A stretch of 64,000 bases of DNA from Takifugu bimaculatus (lineage: Eukaryota > Chordata > Actinopteri > Tetraodontiformes > Tetraodontidae), in the NCBI GenBank assembly GCA_004026145.2, contig CP034986.1, positions 11,302,804 through 11,366,803 of the forward strand, read 5' to 3'. Position numbers and translations under genes: made by a program. The notes under the pieces are model-generated. The model was given only the letters and a program-made list of their open reading frames with translations. It was not told where the DNA came from and did no database searches. Each line of letters begins with the position of its first letter. The stretch's first letter is position 1. Positions 11,101 to 23,200 of the stretch are shown in pieces.

Positions 11101-14100
11101 AATCAAAAGCGTGGTCACTCCCTGGTCAGAAAGAACATATTGAAGTGCGATTGTCTTCCCCAGCTCTCAGAGGGCATCCGAGTCTGGGACATGGCTGCTG
11201 GAGAGAAACATACACTTCTGCTTGCTGACTGGTGACTGCGTTCAGCCGATCATCTATTACAGTGGACAGCAGGTGAAGGAGGGGGAGGAGGAGGTGGAGG
11301 AGGAGGTCTGCACCAAAGAGCAGCATCAGTTGGAGGCAGGAAAGGAGGAGGAGCAGCTGGTGGAAGGAGGAGGCTACACCAAACAGCCTGTGCTGCTGCC
11401 ATTCTGCATGAATGTGAGACCACAGCAGCTGATAAACTCCTCTTCTGTGACCGTGCAATCTATGTCATTTAGGTCCAACACTCCGATTGCAGGAGTTGAA
11501 CAAGAAGATAAAAATAGCAGGAATGGAAGTTAATAGTTTTAATAGAGCAAGTTCTCAGTCGCCCTGTGGTGGTAAAAAAAAAAAACCTACGGGAATAAAC
11601 ATGCGATTAAAGATCTTGATGTGATGAGGATTGCATCTTTTTGCCTCTGAGGGGCCTCGCAGCAGACACGGTCAGTTCGGTTGTCCTCTTGTTCCAGCTG
11701 CGATACGTGAGCAGCGTGTTTGCGGGCGGCCAGCGGTGCGCAGCGCTGTCTGACAGGAACGTGATGGGCTTCATCGCCAGCCTCCACGAGCTGGCGTCTT
11801 CCGAGCGGAAGTTCTACTGGAGGCTGTGCAACATCAAGACGCAGATAATACGGCCCCTTACTGGAGCTGGGTGAGACTGTCGGGAGGTCCTCAGAATCAT
11901 CCCAGACAGAATCAGAACGTCTCATCTGCTGGTTCCTCTGCAGAATCTCTGAGTTCAGCCCTGGGGAAGGTGGCCCTCGGGCTCCTGCAGACACTGGCAG
12001 GCCGCTTCAGCCTCTTGTGCCACTTGACAGGGCAGCATGCCAGCAGCCTCACCGCTAACGTTCGCCAGAGCCGGAGCGTGAGGAGCCTGCTGGTTCTCGA
12101 CCACACCAGCCTCTTCCTTGACTCCTACTTCCAGTGAGTGCAGCAGGTTTGGGAGTTTCCTCCTGAAGATTCTATGTGTGTGTGGATATTTCTGCCCTCA
12201 ATTGTCTCATGTCGTTCCTCAGATACTGCTGTGCTGTGGGCAACCTACATGCGATGGGAGGCTTCCAGATTCTCACCAAACCGTCGCTGTGAGTTTATTA
12301 TTTTTTTGAATTTGGAAACCCCGCGAAACACAGTTTGGGATTTATTGCAGAAGTAAATGTTTTTCCAGCGATTTCTTTGGGAAGAGTCCCGAGCTGCTTC
12401 AGAGGCTGTCGGAGTGCAGCGAGGACAACATCTCCATGGTTGACCTCCTGGTGGCCCTCTTCTACCTCCCGACTCAGCATCTTCCAGAATACAGCCGGCT
12501 GCTGCTCAAACTGGCCACCTGCTTTGAAGTGGTGGGTGATGCTGGTGATGTCACGAGAACAAGTCTTGTAACGTAGCGATAATATTAGATTTTCTGCGCT
12601 CAGACGTCCCCCGAGTACCAGAGGCTGCAGGACAGCTCCTCCTAAGTTCGAAGCTTTGGCTGTCCAGCTGAAGAGGAGGAGAAAAGAGGTTGAATACACG
12701 TTCCATTTCTGGAAGAGCTTCCCTGGCAAGATGACGGTAAAGTTACCTGGGCACCATGTCCAGCCGCGCTGCCCGCACACGTAGATGACGGTTGTTGTCG
12801 TGTCGGGCAGGACTCGCTGAAGACGCCTCATCGCCGGCTCATCTGCGAGAGCAGCAACAAAGCTCTGACCCTGCAGAATGCCGGCAGATTTTCCGTCAAC
12901 TGGTTCATCCTATTCAATGACGCCCTGGTGCACGCACAGGTGAGCAGCGCACCTCCGCACGCTCCAGCTTTGGCACTGTCACACTTCTCTTCTTCTCTGC
13001 TTACACCTTTGATGTGCTCTCCTCCGTGCTGTCAGGGTGTGGTGCCTTCTAAAAACCTTGTAAGTATGCAGCCAACTGCCATTTGGACTTCACCTCCGTC
13101 TCTCTCGCTCTACCTGTCTCTGTCTCTCTCCCTTTTGTTCTAATATTCTGTCATTTTAATCCCATTTTATTCTCCTTTTTCCTCCGTGCATCCTTGTATT
13201 TGGTGTCAAATTTTCCCTTTTTACTGTTTTTGAGGTCTGTTTTACTTTATTTTTAGTCACTCCAATTATTCATTTATGGCAAAAATCAAATATTTAAACT
13301 ATTGTCTGTCTGTCTGTCTTTCTCCCTCTCTTTCTTTCTTCACCCCCAGTTCTCCACTCATCACGTGTTCCCTTTGACCACACTGTGGGTGGAATCCATC
13401 CCAGAAGAAAACACTGGCCAGTAAGTCTGCTCAACCACAGAAAATAAATGTTTGACATAAGTACAGAATTAGAATTAATTTTGGATTTGTTCATTATGTA
13501 TTTTAAAGGAAAGTAGAAATGTTGTTGTAGGATTTGGGTTGTGTGGACCACATGTTGTCGCTCTGATAGAGTGACCCGTGTGTGTATTTGTGTGCAGATA
13601 TGGGCTGAAGGTCATCACACCAGAAGAGACCTTCACCCTGCTGGCGTTGTCCCCGATGGACAAGGTAAATACACAATCCTGTCTGTATATATATGCTGGA
13701 ATATTTGGACAGAGGATCATCACTATTAACCTGACTGTGGTTTTGAGGGTATGATGAAGACTTTGTACAGAATTCATGGATTTGTCTTCATATGTCTGTT
13801 TCTGCTCATCGTCACTGAGAGCAGATTATAGATGTATACAGCTCAGAATTCATCTTCTGCTCCTGTCGACGGTCACAGCATCAGGAAACAGCAGACATTC
13901 CCGCTCATGTCAGAACCGTGTTGGCCAAATGATCATCAGCCACATTTTTATCTTCATCATTCTTATCCAGCTTGTTTCATCTGTTCCAGACGGGACGGTT
14001 CTCAGTCTGAATGATCAAAAGGTCTAAGAACTGCATCTGTTTTGGGTTCCAGACCAAGTGGCTTCGCTCCATTCAACAGGCGGTGGATCAGGCCTTGAGC

Positions 14101-17100
14101 GGCTCAGGGCAGGACGGGGCGCCTGTCATCACCGGCTTGGGCCAAAGAGTGGAACCTCCTGTCTGCAGAACTGCATCGTACACCTTTTACAAGGAGGGAC
14201 GGCTGAGAGACGCCACATACGAAGGAAGTTGGTGCGCTGGAAAACCCAATGGAAGGTCGGACTGGCACGCTCGGAGATAACATTCAGTTGAAAATATGGA
14301 ATATTGAGCTGGATTGGTTGTTTTAGGGGAGTGTTAAAATGGCCTGATGGGAGAATATACACTGGAACATTCAAGAATGGCTTAGAAGATGGGTGAGCTT
14401 CTATCCATTATTATTCTCTTTGCTGCATCAATGTTTACAACAAGCACAGGCTACTGATTCGGTCTTGTTTTTCAATGTAGGTTTGGTGAATTCATCGCTC
14501 CCAATAAGACGCTAAGCAAGAGTGATTTCTACGAAGGTCACTGGAAGGATGGCAGGATGCACGGCCTTGGAACGTACAGGTAAGCAGCTTCAGAATGCCG
14601 GCTATTGGGTAAGGTGCAGATGTGTGTCCTCCTCCAGCAGTTTTATGTTGAACAACTGTCCTGTGCGTGTCTGCAGATATGCGAACGGTGAAGTCTACGA
14701 CGGATCCTTTCAGGACAACATGCGGACACGGTCACGGCATGCTCCGCAGTGGCAAACTTAACACATCATCCCCCAGTGTCTTTATTGGCCAGTGGCTCCA
14801 GGACAAGAAAGCCGGCTATGGAGTCTTTGATGACATCACAAAGTATGTTTGCTACAACCAGCAGCGGAGTTGCTGAAATGCTTTTTAAATGTTAAGATTG
14901 TCTGATCTAAACGACTATATGTTGCTGCACAGGTTGCATGTTTCAATGCGTTTTTTTTATGCTGTTTTCCTTCCAGAGGCGAGAAGTACATGGGCACGTG
15001 GCAGGATAACCAGCGGCACGGCACCGGCGTTGTGGTCACTCAGTTTGGATTGTACTACGAAGGAACCTTCAAAGAGAATAAGATGATGGTACCCTGCCTT
15101 CTTCCTGCTTTTAATGAGGGGACCCTTTCTAAAAAAGCAGAAAATGCATTCAGATGAAAAATGTGTCAGAGAAACAGACAAATGTGTTACAGTGTGGAAA
15201 ACGTGCTAGGAGCACTTTGAGGACGCCTTGTGAGCCGCTCTGGCTTTACCAAGCATGAGGTTGTGACCGCCTATTTAAACTAAGTGCTGACTATCAGTGC
15301 AGAGAAAAGCCTAGAAGAATCTGTCTAAGTCAAGTACGGGTTGATACAACAGCATGTCAAAGAGTGCCGACCACATTCTTAATGGACAGATAATGTGTTG
15401 TCAAGGAGCTCCAGATTTTCCTGTTGTTGTTGCTGATGATGAAATGAAGCATAAAGTTTGATCCTCTGCATAAACAGTGACCTCTGCTGACCAGGCGCTA
15501 ACACTGTTTTTAGGGCACGGGTATCCTGGTTTCTGAGGATGACACCATGTACGAGGGCGAATTCTCTGATGACTGGACTCTCTCTGGAAAGGTGAGCAAT
15601 GGACCCAGATTAAATCCCCAAAAATGTTTAATGTCCAGCACCCTGAATATCCTGTCCTATTAAAGAAATGTCATAAAAAACGTATACATAATATTCAAGC
15701 GCGTCCCGCTCACGTAGGGTGTGCTGACCATGGCGAACTCTGACTACCTGGATGGCTCCTTCAGCGGCGAGTGGGGCTCTGGCCTCAAAGTGACAGGCTC
15801 TTACTTCAAACCACACCTGTTTGACACCGACAAGGACAAGGCCCGTCCCCTGTGAGTGTGCAGAGATCCAAACTGTTAAAACCAAACAACCTTCCTCATT
15901 TACCTGTGTGTGTGTGTGATGCGGCAGGAAGCTGGGTCGTCTGTGTGTGTGCGCGGAGGAAAAGTGGCGGTCTGTGTTTGAGGAGTGTTGGAGCCAGCTG
16001 GGCTGTGAAGAACCCGGGCAGAGAGAGAACCAGAAAGCCTGGGAGAACATTTCTGCAGCCCTCACCAGCAACCGCAAACACATCCAAGACAGGTAGTCCG
16101 ACTCTTCCCGTCCACAGGGAAATGCTGCTAAAGTCCTACCTGTGTGGTCGTTCACCGGTCTATCTTAAATGTGATTTGTGTCCCAGTCACGATATGTTTT
16201 CTCGAAGTCAAAGCAAGCTTCTGGAGAGCTTGGAGGTCATCCCCCGTCACATCTGGACCAATCACCGCTGAGAGATACGACGCCATCCGCCTCTACCTCA
16301 TCAAGGTGAACCGACCAACCGGGGCCGACTTTTAGAAATGTGTTCAGTGACCGTCAACACCAAAGCATGAAGGAACATCAGCAATGTTGTGAGCACAGTT
16401 CGGAAGTATTCACCTACTTCTGGTTTCAACCTCCAGGCGTGCGACACCCCGCTGCACCCTCTCGGTCGGCTGCTGGAGACTCTAGTCGCGGTCTATCGGA
16501 TGACCTACGTCGGTGTTGGAGCGAACCGCCGACTGTTACCTCAGGCCGTGAAGGAGATCAAGTCTTACCTGAACCGAATCTTCCAGATTGTCCGGTAGAG
16601 AGATTCAAACTGATTTCATCTGGTTTGTTTTTTTTAAGGACTGGGATGTTATTTAGTAAATGTAAAGTTAAAAGTGTACATGCTATTTGTTGTCTGTAAC
16701 CATAACTATGCATGATGAACACACGCAACAGAAAAAGTCTATAGTAAACGCCAGTGGTTGTTTGGCTTTTTGAGGAGGCGTCTCATCCAGGGTGACCACG
16801 CCTCTCGCCCGAACGCGGTTGAGATCGGCTCCGCCCCCAGCAGAGCAAAAGTGGTTAGAAACTGGATGGATAGGAACAAATCCTAAACATCAACACCATC
16901 TCTGTAGGCTTCTTTTCCCAGAGCTGCCAGAAGAAGGCAGTCTAATTCCAGATGTGAACACCAGCGTCCAAGAGCAGAGAGAGCAAGACGCATCTGACAC
17001 TCCAGTATTGGCAGCAAAACCAGGGTAAATACTGGTGGGGATGAGGGCTGGAGGCCTTGGTGCTCCTCAGAGGTCTTTAAAGAGCTGGTCTTTCCCAGGG

Positions 17101-18398
17101 TTGTGGTGAGCGGCTCTTCTCTGCTGCTTCCTATCCTGTTGCCTCGGCTCTACCCACCACTCTTCACGCTCTACGCTCTGGACAGTGAGCGTGATGATGA
17201 CGTGTACTGGGACTGTGTGCTTCGCCTCAATAAGCAGCCTGACCACGCCCTGCTGGCCTTCCTGGGTGTCCAGCGGTACGTTACCAGTCTCTAAAAATCT
17301 TCCTCAATATAGCTTTAGCATGTTTTCTACATGAATGAGAACAACAACTGAAATCCTGGAAAGAGTAAAAAATAGCTTTATTATTGAACTGGAAATGTTT
17401 CCTTTTCCCATCAGGAAATTTTGGCCTGTCTCCATAGCAACACGGCAGGAAAAGCAGCAGGTAGGAATTCAGCTCAGGTGTTAATCTGGAAAACAAATTG
17501 GGGACGTTAGAGGATTTTATGGCTTCATTGTATTGTAGTATTAGGGCTGGAAATAAAACAGTCTGTCTTTGTGTGTGTGTGCGTGTGCCCGTGCACCTCC
17601 GTGCTCCAGGTTCTGTCCAGCACCAAAGATCTCTGCTTCTCCTCGGCTGTGGAAACTCTTCAGCAGATCAGGTTTCCGATTTATTCCGATTCTGTTGGTG
17701 TGCAGTGTTGGACAAGCAGCCCCCAATAGTCACATTCACATTGTGTGACCCAACAACATGTCCCAAAAGTCTTTGCTGTTGTTTTTCAGTACGACGTTCA
17801 CGCCATCAGACAAGCTGCAAGTGATTCAGCTCACCTTTGAGGAGATCACACAGGAAGTTCAAACCCTGCTGAAGCAGGACTTCCTGTGGTCAATGGATGA
17901 CCTGTTTCCTGTTTTCCTCTATGTGGTGCTGCGTGCACGGTCAGCAACCCCCCTAAAAGATAGTTGAAACTAAAAATTTTTTAAAAAGAGACTAATAAAT
18001 GACACACGTGTTTGAAGCACTGGACAGCAAAGATAGGAAAAAGAGAAGATTCTCACTTTGACTCCCACACGTGTCAAAGATTTGTCTTCAATGATTTACT
18101 GATAAAGATCTGATTTCTTTGTGATCGTTTAAATCAGATCTAGAAGTTTTGCTGAAAATGTTTCATTTGGTCCTCAGAATCAGGAACCTGGGGTCGGAGG
18201 TCAGTCTGATTGAAGACCTGATGGACCCCTGTGTCCAGCATGGCGAGCACGGCATCATGTTCACCACACTCAAGGTGTTGTAACAGGGTTTCTGTTGACA
18301 TGACGACGGCGCCGTTTCACCGTTTACATGCATGAACGCAGGACTCTGCTGTGTTTCAGGCTTGTTACTACCAGATTCAACACGAGAAGATCACGTAA
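8130..18398 (+). CDS. als2: Alsin, Rab5/Rac1 guanine nucleotide exchange factor
   Basis: Alsin activates Rab5 on endosomes and acts in endosome and Rac1 signalling; loss causes juvenile motor neuron disease in people. Coding exons: 8130-8286, 9085-10022, 10111-10429, 10540-10714, 10796-10892, 11018-11095, 11164-11413, 11698-11870, 11944-12133, 12223-12288, 12369-12531, 12604-12736, 12811-12939, 13036-13059, 13350-13420, 13598-13664, 14053-14255, 14327-14392, 14481-14579, 14677-14842, 14977-15088, 15514-15591, 15718-15851, 15928-16092, 16187-16305, 16437-16594, 16908-17024, 17099-17275, 17415-17460, 17610-17671, 17790-17939, 18178-18274, 18360-18398. Domain order is complete: RCC1-like repeats (to about 11400), DH (about 11750-12736), PH (12811-14100), MORN repeats such as YEGEFSDDWTLSGKG (14200-15851), and the VPS9 end (WSMDDLFPVFLYVVLRAR). 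Five single-base frame breaks occur. The exon sum of 5018 minus five is 1671 codons, against about 1657 in human, so the gene is structurally whole. Confidence 0.95.
8403..8883. mobile_element. Tigger/pogo-type (Tc1-mariner superfamily) nonautonomous element
   Basis: The ends form inverted repeats: CAGTGATTCCTCGCTATATC on the left, and a right end whose reverse complement is CAGTGATCCCTCGTTTATCG. TA dinucleotides flank both sides (8401-8402 and 8884-8885), the target duplication of this superfamily. Inside, about 8535-8625 translates to a stretch containing QKKKERQQLPITMFFSRRK, which looks like the tail of a Tigger-like transposase. At 481 bases it cannot encode a full transposase. It sits in the first coding intron of als2. 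Confidence 0.85.
13036..13059 (+). other. als2: 24-base microexon of als2
   Basis: This exon is bounded by CTGTCAG and CTT|GTAAGT and encodes GVVPSKNL, in phase 0 on both sides. It lies in the PH region between ...DALVHAQ and FSTHHVFPL. Human alsin, as I recall it, joins those two segments directly, so the exon is an insertion that would be optional. Two TGC motifs lie within 25 bases before the acceptor. Confidence 0.65.
16772..16875 (-). mobile_element. Degenerate LINE-tail-like repeat fragment
   Basis: Read on the minus strand, the fragment has a CTATCCATCCA start, then GGGCGAGAGGCGTGGTCACC and CTGGATGAGAC. This resembles the common teleost LINE (L2/Maui-like) 3' tail. A second copy in the opposite orientation lies in cyp20a1 at 33474-33582. 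The exact family is uncertain. It ends about 30 bases before the als2 acceptor at 16907. Confidence 0.5.
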
Positions 18399-19439
18399 AG
18401 TCCCCCTCAGCCCTGCCGTCACGGCCACTCGGAAGCGGAGGATGGTAACAAGCTGCAGGCGGCCGCTCTGAAGACACGCCCACTTTAATGACCTCGTAAC
18501 CACGGACTTGTGAATGTTCTCAGACTTGAGATCTGTTGAGTATTTTAGATCTGACATGAAGGTTATTGTGAACGAGATGACGTCTGTTTTTGAGCTGCGT
18601 TTGGTTCGTAAAGTCTGTCTGAATGTTTAAGGTACGAGTTTCGTACATCGTGCTGTGATATGAATCAGAGTATTGTAGTAATTATGCTCACTGCAGTATT
18701 TGTTCATGTTGAGTACGATTCAGAGAGTACAGTTATTATTCTAGAGCTTCAAAACCTTATTTTTTTTAGATTTTATTTTCGTTGTGAATCCAGGGAGGAA
18801 AAATCAGAATGTTTGTTGTAATGTTCAGAACTTTGATGGGACAGCGACGCAGATCCACTCAGAAGCGGCTGCAGGTGGCGCTCCAACAGAACCCGGCTTC
18901 ACTCTCCCATCGTTTCTCTGCACCATCTGTTGATGCTTTTAAAACCATTTCTGAGAGCTCATCGCAGGTTATCTGAAGGCTTAGACGGATGAATGAGCTC
19001 TTTACTCCTTTTCTGATTGTCCGGCTATAAAAAGGTGGGATCACAGAACTCTCAGTTTAACACATTTTTTTTCCTGCTAAAACGGACAGAACCGTTTTTA
19101 AATCGTTTTTGCCACACTGGCATTTTTACACTGACTCGGAACACGCGAAGCACGCAGCGTTTAAAGTGACGGGTTTGGTCCAAGACTTTTATTTGTCAGG
19201 TTGAATGTGACGCAAAAATAAACCTGCTATGGGTGGTGATAGTTCCTCCGTCTCTTTTTATTTCATGTTTTTTTGCCACATAAAATAGTGTTCCTCCGTT
19301 TATTACCTTTACCTGGTACACAGCGTGGCGCCTCCAGCTGCTGAGCGGCGGATGATGGAGATGAAGATGAAGCGCTCACAGCGACTCTTCTTCATTTCGT
19401 GTTCGTGCAGGATCGAAGGTTGCGTTTCAAAAGACGACC
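18399..19439 (+). other. als2 3' UTR and downstream gap
   Basis: No coding exon is visible. The stretch after the stop is AT-rich, with an AATAAA at 19217-19222, so the als2 3' UTR may be about 820 bases. Confidence 0.5.
19217..19222 (+). terminator. als2: Candidate polyadenylation signal of als2
   Basis: AATAAA about 820 bases after the als2 stop; it is the first canonical hexamer before the mpp4 leader. Confidence 0.45.
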
Positions 19440-19791
19440 TGCGAGGGAAAAAGTTTGATCTGCAGAGGAATTTCTCTGGATCCTCGCGGACGATGCGTCC
19501 TAATTCAACAGCATCGGGGAGCGACTGAGTTTGACCTGGAAACCTGCATCTCTTCCTCCTGCGTGAAGGAGTTAAGACGATTTGGCGGCAGAGGAGAAGG
19601 CCAGGCGGTGAGGGGGGGAACCGGCAGCCACAGCCTGCAGCTCACTTGTCCTGGGATTAAGCGGGATCTGGAGAGATTACAATCCGCACTCTCCTGTTCT
19701 GGCAGCTCCATGCAATCGTTGGTTTGTTCGGCCTCTCTGGAGCGCTTCAGTTGTCGTCACCGCTGATTTCTGCAGGAACTCACCGGCAAAG
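19440..19791 (+). other. mpp4: Candidate noncoding first exon of mpp4
   Basis: The segment ends in a near-perfect donor, GCAAAG|GTAAGA. The next good acceptor is TTTTTGCAG at 20211-20219, which opens the exon carrying the mpp4 ATG (20239). The 5' boundary is a guess. The support is splice signals only. Confidence 0.35.
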
Positions 19792-20238
19792 GTAAGATTT
19801 GGGAAAGAGAGGCTGTGATGAAGATGACGATGATGACTGATGGGGACATCAGAGATATCAGAATCCTCCCTCATCTGTAATTACAGGAGCCTCCACGTTT
19901 CTTTACGCTTGCGATGGGAGATTATGGTGCTGTCATACTGAGATACACTAGAAAAGAAAGAGTCTCACTCCTAGCTTGGTTTAGGGAAGTTACATATTTA
20001 AGGGGTTTGCAGACATTCGTGTATTTGTGCGTGAGAAAAAGGTTATTTACATGTTTAGAGCGTGTTAAACAGATTTCCACAGCAGTGACGTGCTGCTCCG
20101 TCTCACCGTTTCTGTTTTTCCCGTTTTTATAACATTTAGCGGTCTAAATAATTTAAACATCAGTCAATTTGTGATGCAGATTCTCCGGCGCACTCTCAGG
20201 GTTTTTCGTGTTTTTGCAGATTGAAGGTCAGAGGTCAG

Positions 20239-23200
20239 ATGACAATGAGGCAGGCAGCTGAAGCTCAGCTGTTAAACCCCCACTGTGACCTGGGGGAGGA
20301 AGGTCAGTGGCTGCCTGACACCTCTGCTGAGATCTGCTGCCAGAATTACAGTGTGTGTGTGTGTGTGTGTGCGCGCGCGCCGCAGGTCTCCGTCAGATCC
20401 TCACAGATGTGATTGAGGAGGTGAGACAGTCTATCAGTCTGGACATCGATGGAGGAGATGTGGTCCACAGTCTCCTGAACGCCTCGTGGCTGCAGTCACT
20501 GCTCAAGGTCTGTCATCGCCTTTGGGGTTGTTGTTTGTTGTTGTTGTTATTCTTGTTAAATTTGCAGGTTCCCCTGGGTTCACGGCCTCAGAAATGTAAA
20601 CTAGAACCATCCTTTCTTCTTCACTGTGCTTTTGCTGCAGCTCCTCTCGTGTTGTTCTTCTAAAAAAGAACGTGTAGTCATGGTAAATTTGTTGATCAGA
20701 CTGCTGAAATTGGACCTTCTCACACCGCGACCTTGTGTTTCTAAGGTATATGAGTGTCTCCAGAGGTTCCTGGGGGACTCTCCAGCACCGGTGTTGAACA
20801 ATGCTACAGGAGTTTTGTTTCAGGTGACGCTCACACTCATCTTTCATTTTGTTGCTTCTGTTCATCTTTTTTTAAATCATCTGGTTTGTGGCTGCTGCAG
20901 CTGCTGATCGATGTCAGAGCGTTACAGGCCTGCTCGGAGGATGCCAAGGAACTCTGCCATCTGCTGAGACAGCCCCACCTTCAGGTCAGGAGAATGGCTT
21001 GCATTTGAACTTTTCAATATGAAAGAGCTCAGGAAAAAAAGATGCAGCATAAAAGAGTTTTGAAACCCTCCAAATTCAGTAAATCTGTGTTTTCACTATA
21101 AAAAAAGACCCTTTTCTTTGTTTTTTTCTTCTGGGAAGCACATGAGAGTCAAAACACCAAAAATAACTTCAAAACTCGACCAAAATAGAAAAATAAGAGT
21201 ACTGTAAACTCGGATTTGGTGTTTTACCTATTGAAACAGTTGTAAATATCTTTAAAGATTAGTTGACAAGCTAAAATAGAAGATGGACTGTGGGTTAAAA
21301 AGCAAGACTTCCCAATGTTTCACAGGCTCTCCTCTCAGCTCACGATACGGTGGCCCAGAGGGACTACGGTCCTGTTCTGCCTCCGATGCCTGATGAGCTG
21401 CCAGATGATGAAGAGGCCACCAGGACGGTGTGTCTGGTCAAGAACAATCAGCCTCTGGTGAGCAAGAGGTCACACAGCAAATAAAGGTTTCAGCTCCAGT
21501 CAGATTGGATCGATTTTTATCTAATGTCTGATCGCCTCAGTGCTCTTTTTATGTTCATTGTTGTGATGATCAGATGAGAGCTGATGTTTGAATTTATCTC
21601 CTGCCCTTTGATTAATTTAATTCTGCATTTTGTTTCTTGGCAGAAGGATTTCACAGGTGAAATCTCTTTTATTCTGACTCCGCCTCCTCATTTCGCCACA
21701 GGGTTTAATAATTAAATATACTGTACCTGCTGGAACAAGATTAGGAAAATCTCTTTTTTTTTTTAACCAGCAGTTTCTCCGCCTTTTAATTTCGACATTT
21801 CCTTCGATCAGAGAGGCAGACTGCCGGGTGGCTCGTCCCACAGTCACTGGGACACCCTGAGACGTCTGACCCAGCAGAAAGTCCGTCAGACCGGTGCATT
21901 TAGGGCCAGCTCTCGTGTCAGGAATTCCCGGTGTCACATTCGTACGGGCAGCAACTCTCCGCCGGGGTCGGCAGAAGCACTTTGGCCACGCCCCCTCCCC
22001 TGCTGTAAGCCAATTAGCAAAAGTCCTGTCGGTCATAAGAGCAGTCAGTCTTCCAATCTGATCTGGGATCAAAGCCTGAACCGGTCCGCACCTTTGATGT
22101 CTGGCTCTGTTCTGATCGGTGAGAAAAGCTGCTCGCCTGGGTCTTTCTTTTCTCCCATTTTTCCATTCGTTCTTACGGATGTTTTTCTTTTTTCAGACAA
22201 CATTACGACAGAGCTTGACCGTGGAGATGAAGTCCGACCTGGGACGTCTCCCGCATGTCTCCATGTTCCATGCTACTCCAGCGTACCTCGGTGCTGCCTG
22301 ACAGCCTTGCCTCCAGGGCCTTCTCATGTCCACACTGCTCCTCCGAGTCCCAGGCAGCTTCCTCGCATGGCCGCCTGCGTGCAGCTCACCAAACAGGCCA
22401 GTTTGGATGAGCTGAGGACCACAGTGCAGCTGGCTGCCACCTCTATGGAGAGCAGCATCAGAAGCATCGAGGTGCTTGGTGACAAGATGGCCGCCACCAC
22501 GGAACGCCTGTCGGACACAGTACACGACAGCTGCCAGGCCTTGGACCTCCTCACACGGGCGGTGGACCAGCTGCAGGCCGTCCTGGCTGGCTCCCAGAGT
22601 CAGATTCTGGTGAACCAGAGAGACGGCACCGCCCAGGAACTTCCAGAGAACCAGCAGGAGCTTCTCTCCCTGACCCATCAGTCAAGATGTTCTGGGCGTT
22701 CCAAGGAAGCACCGGCCAGGACTCAGAGAACCAGCTGCCTGTCCGGGTCAACTGGGAACGCCAACAGGAAACCAAATTCCAGCTGAGTTCCAGAAGAGGG
22801 AGGAAGGGTGACCTGAAACACGGGAGGGCTTCTTAAAGAACCAACCTTTGGGTTCTGATAGTGGAATCTGATCCTGCAGACGCCTGCAGCGGTACTGACG
22901 TTCATGTTCCGCTTTTTTTCCCATGGCAACCTTTCATTTTCCCCTCTCAGCTCACCTGCCACATCCATTCGTTCCTGTGTTTGATTGCTTCATTCATTTC
23001 ACGAATCAAAGATCCTCGGTTGGTCCGATGCGTGGCTTGGTTTGAGTTCCACAGGTTTGTCTTTTTTTCCTCCTTCTGTTCCAGGGAGCAACGATAAAGA
23101 GACACGAGATCACCGGGGAGATTTTCATCGCCCGCGTGATTCACGGCGGCCTGGCTGATCGAAGCGGTGAGCTGCCACCTGGAGCGTCCTGTCCCGCTCG

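Noticed and set aside
11228..12645. Programmed +1 frameshifting in als2 (in-frame stops directly at two of the shift points)
   Set aside because: TGG TGA and TCC TAA contexts recall antizyme-type sites, but the other breaks have no stop or stimulatory structure, and the same single-base pattern occurs in two unrelated genes; assembly error is simpler.
20641..20682. Possible 42-base mpp4 exon (LLSCCSSKKERVVM) with AG and GT borders in phase 0
   Set aside because: The human L27 sequence joins the flanking exons directly and the insert would fall within an L27 helix. The splice sites are plausible but the coding evidence is too weak.
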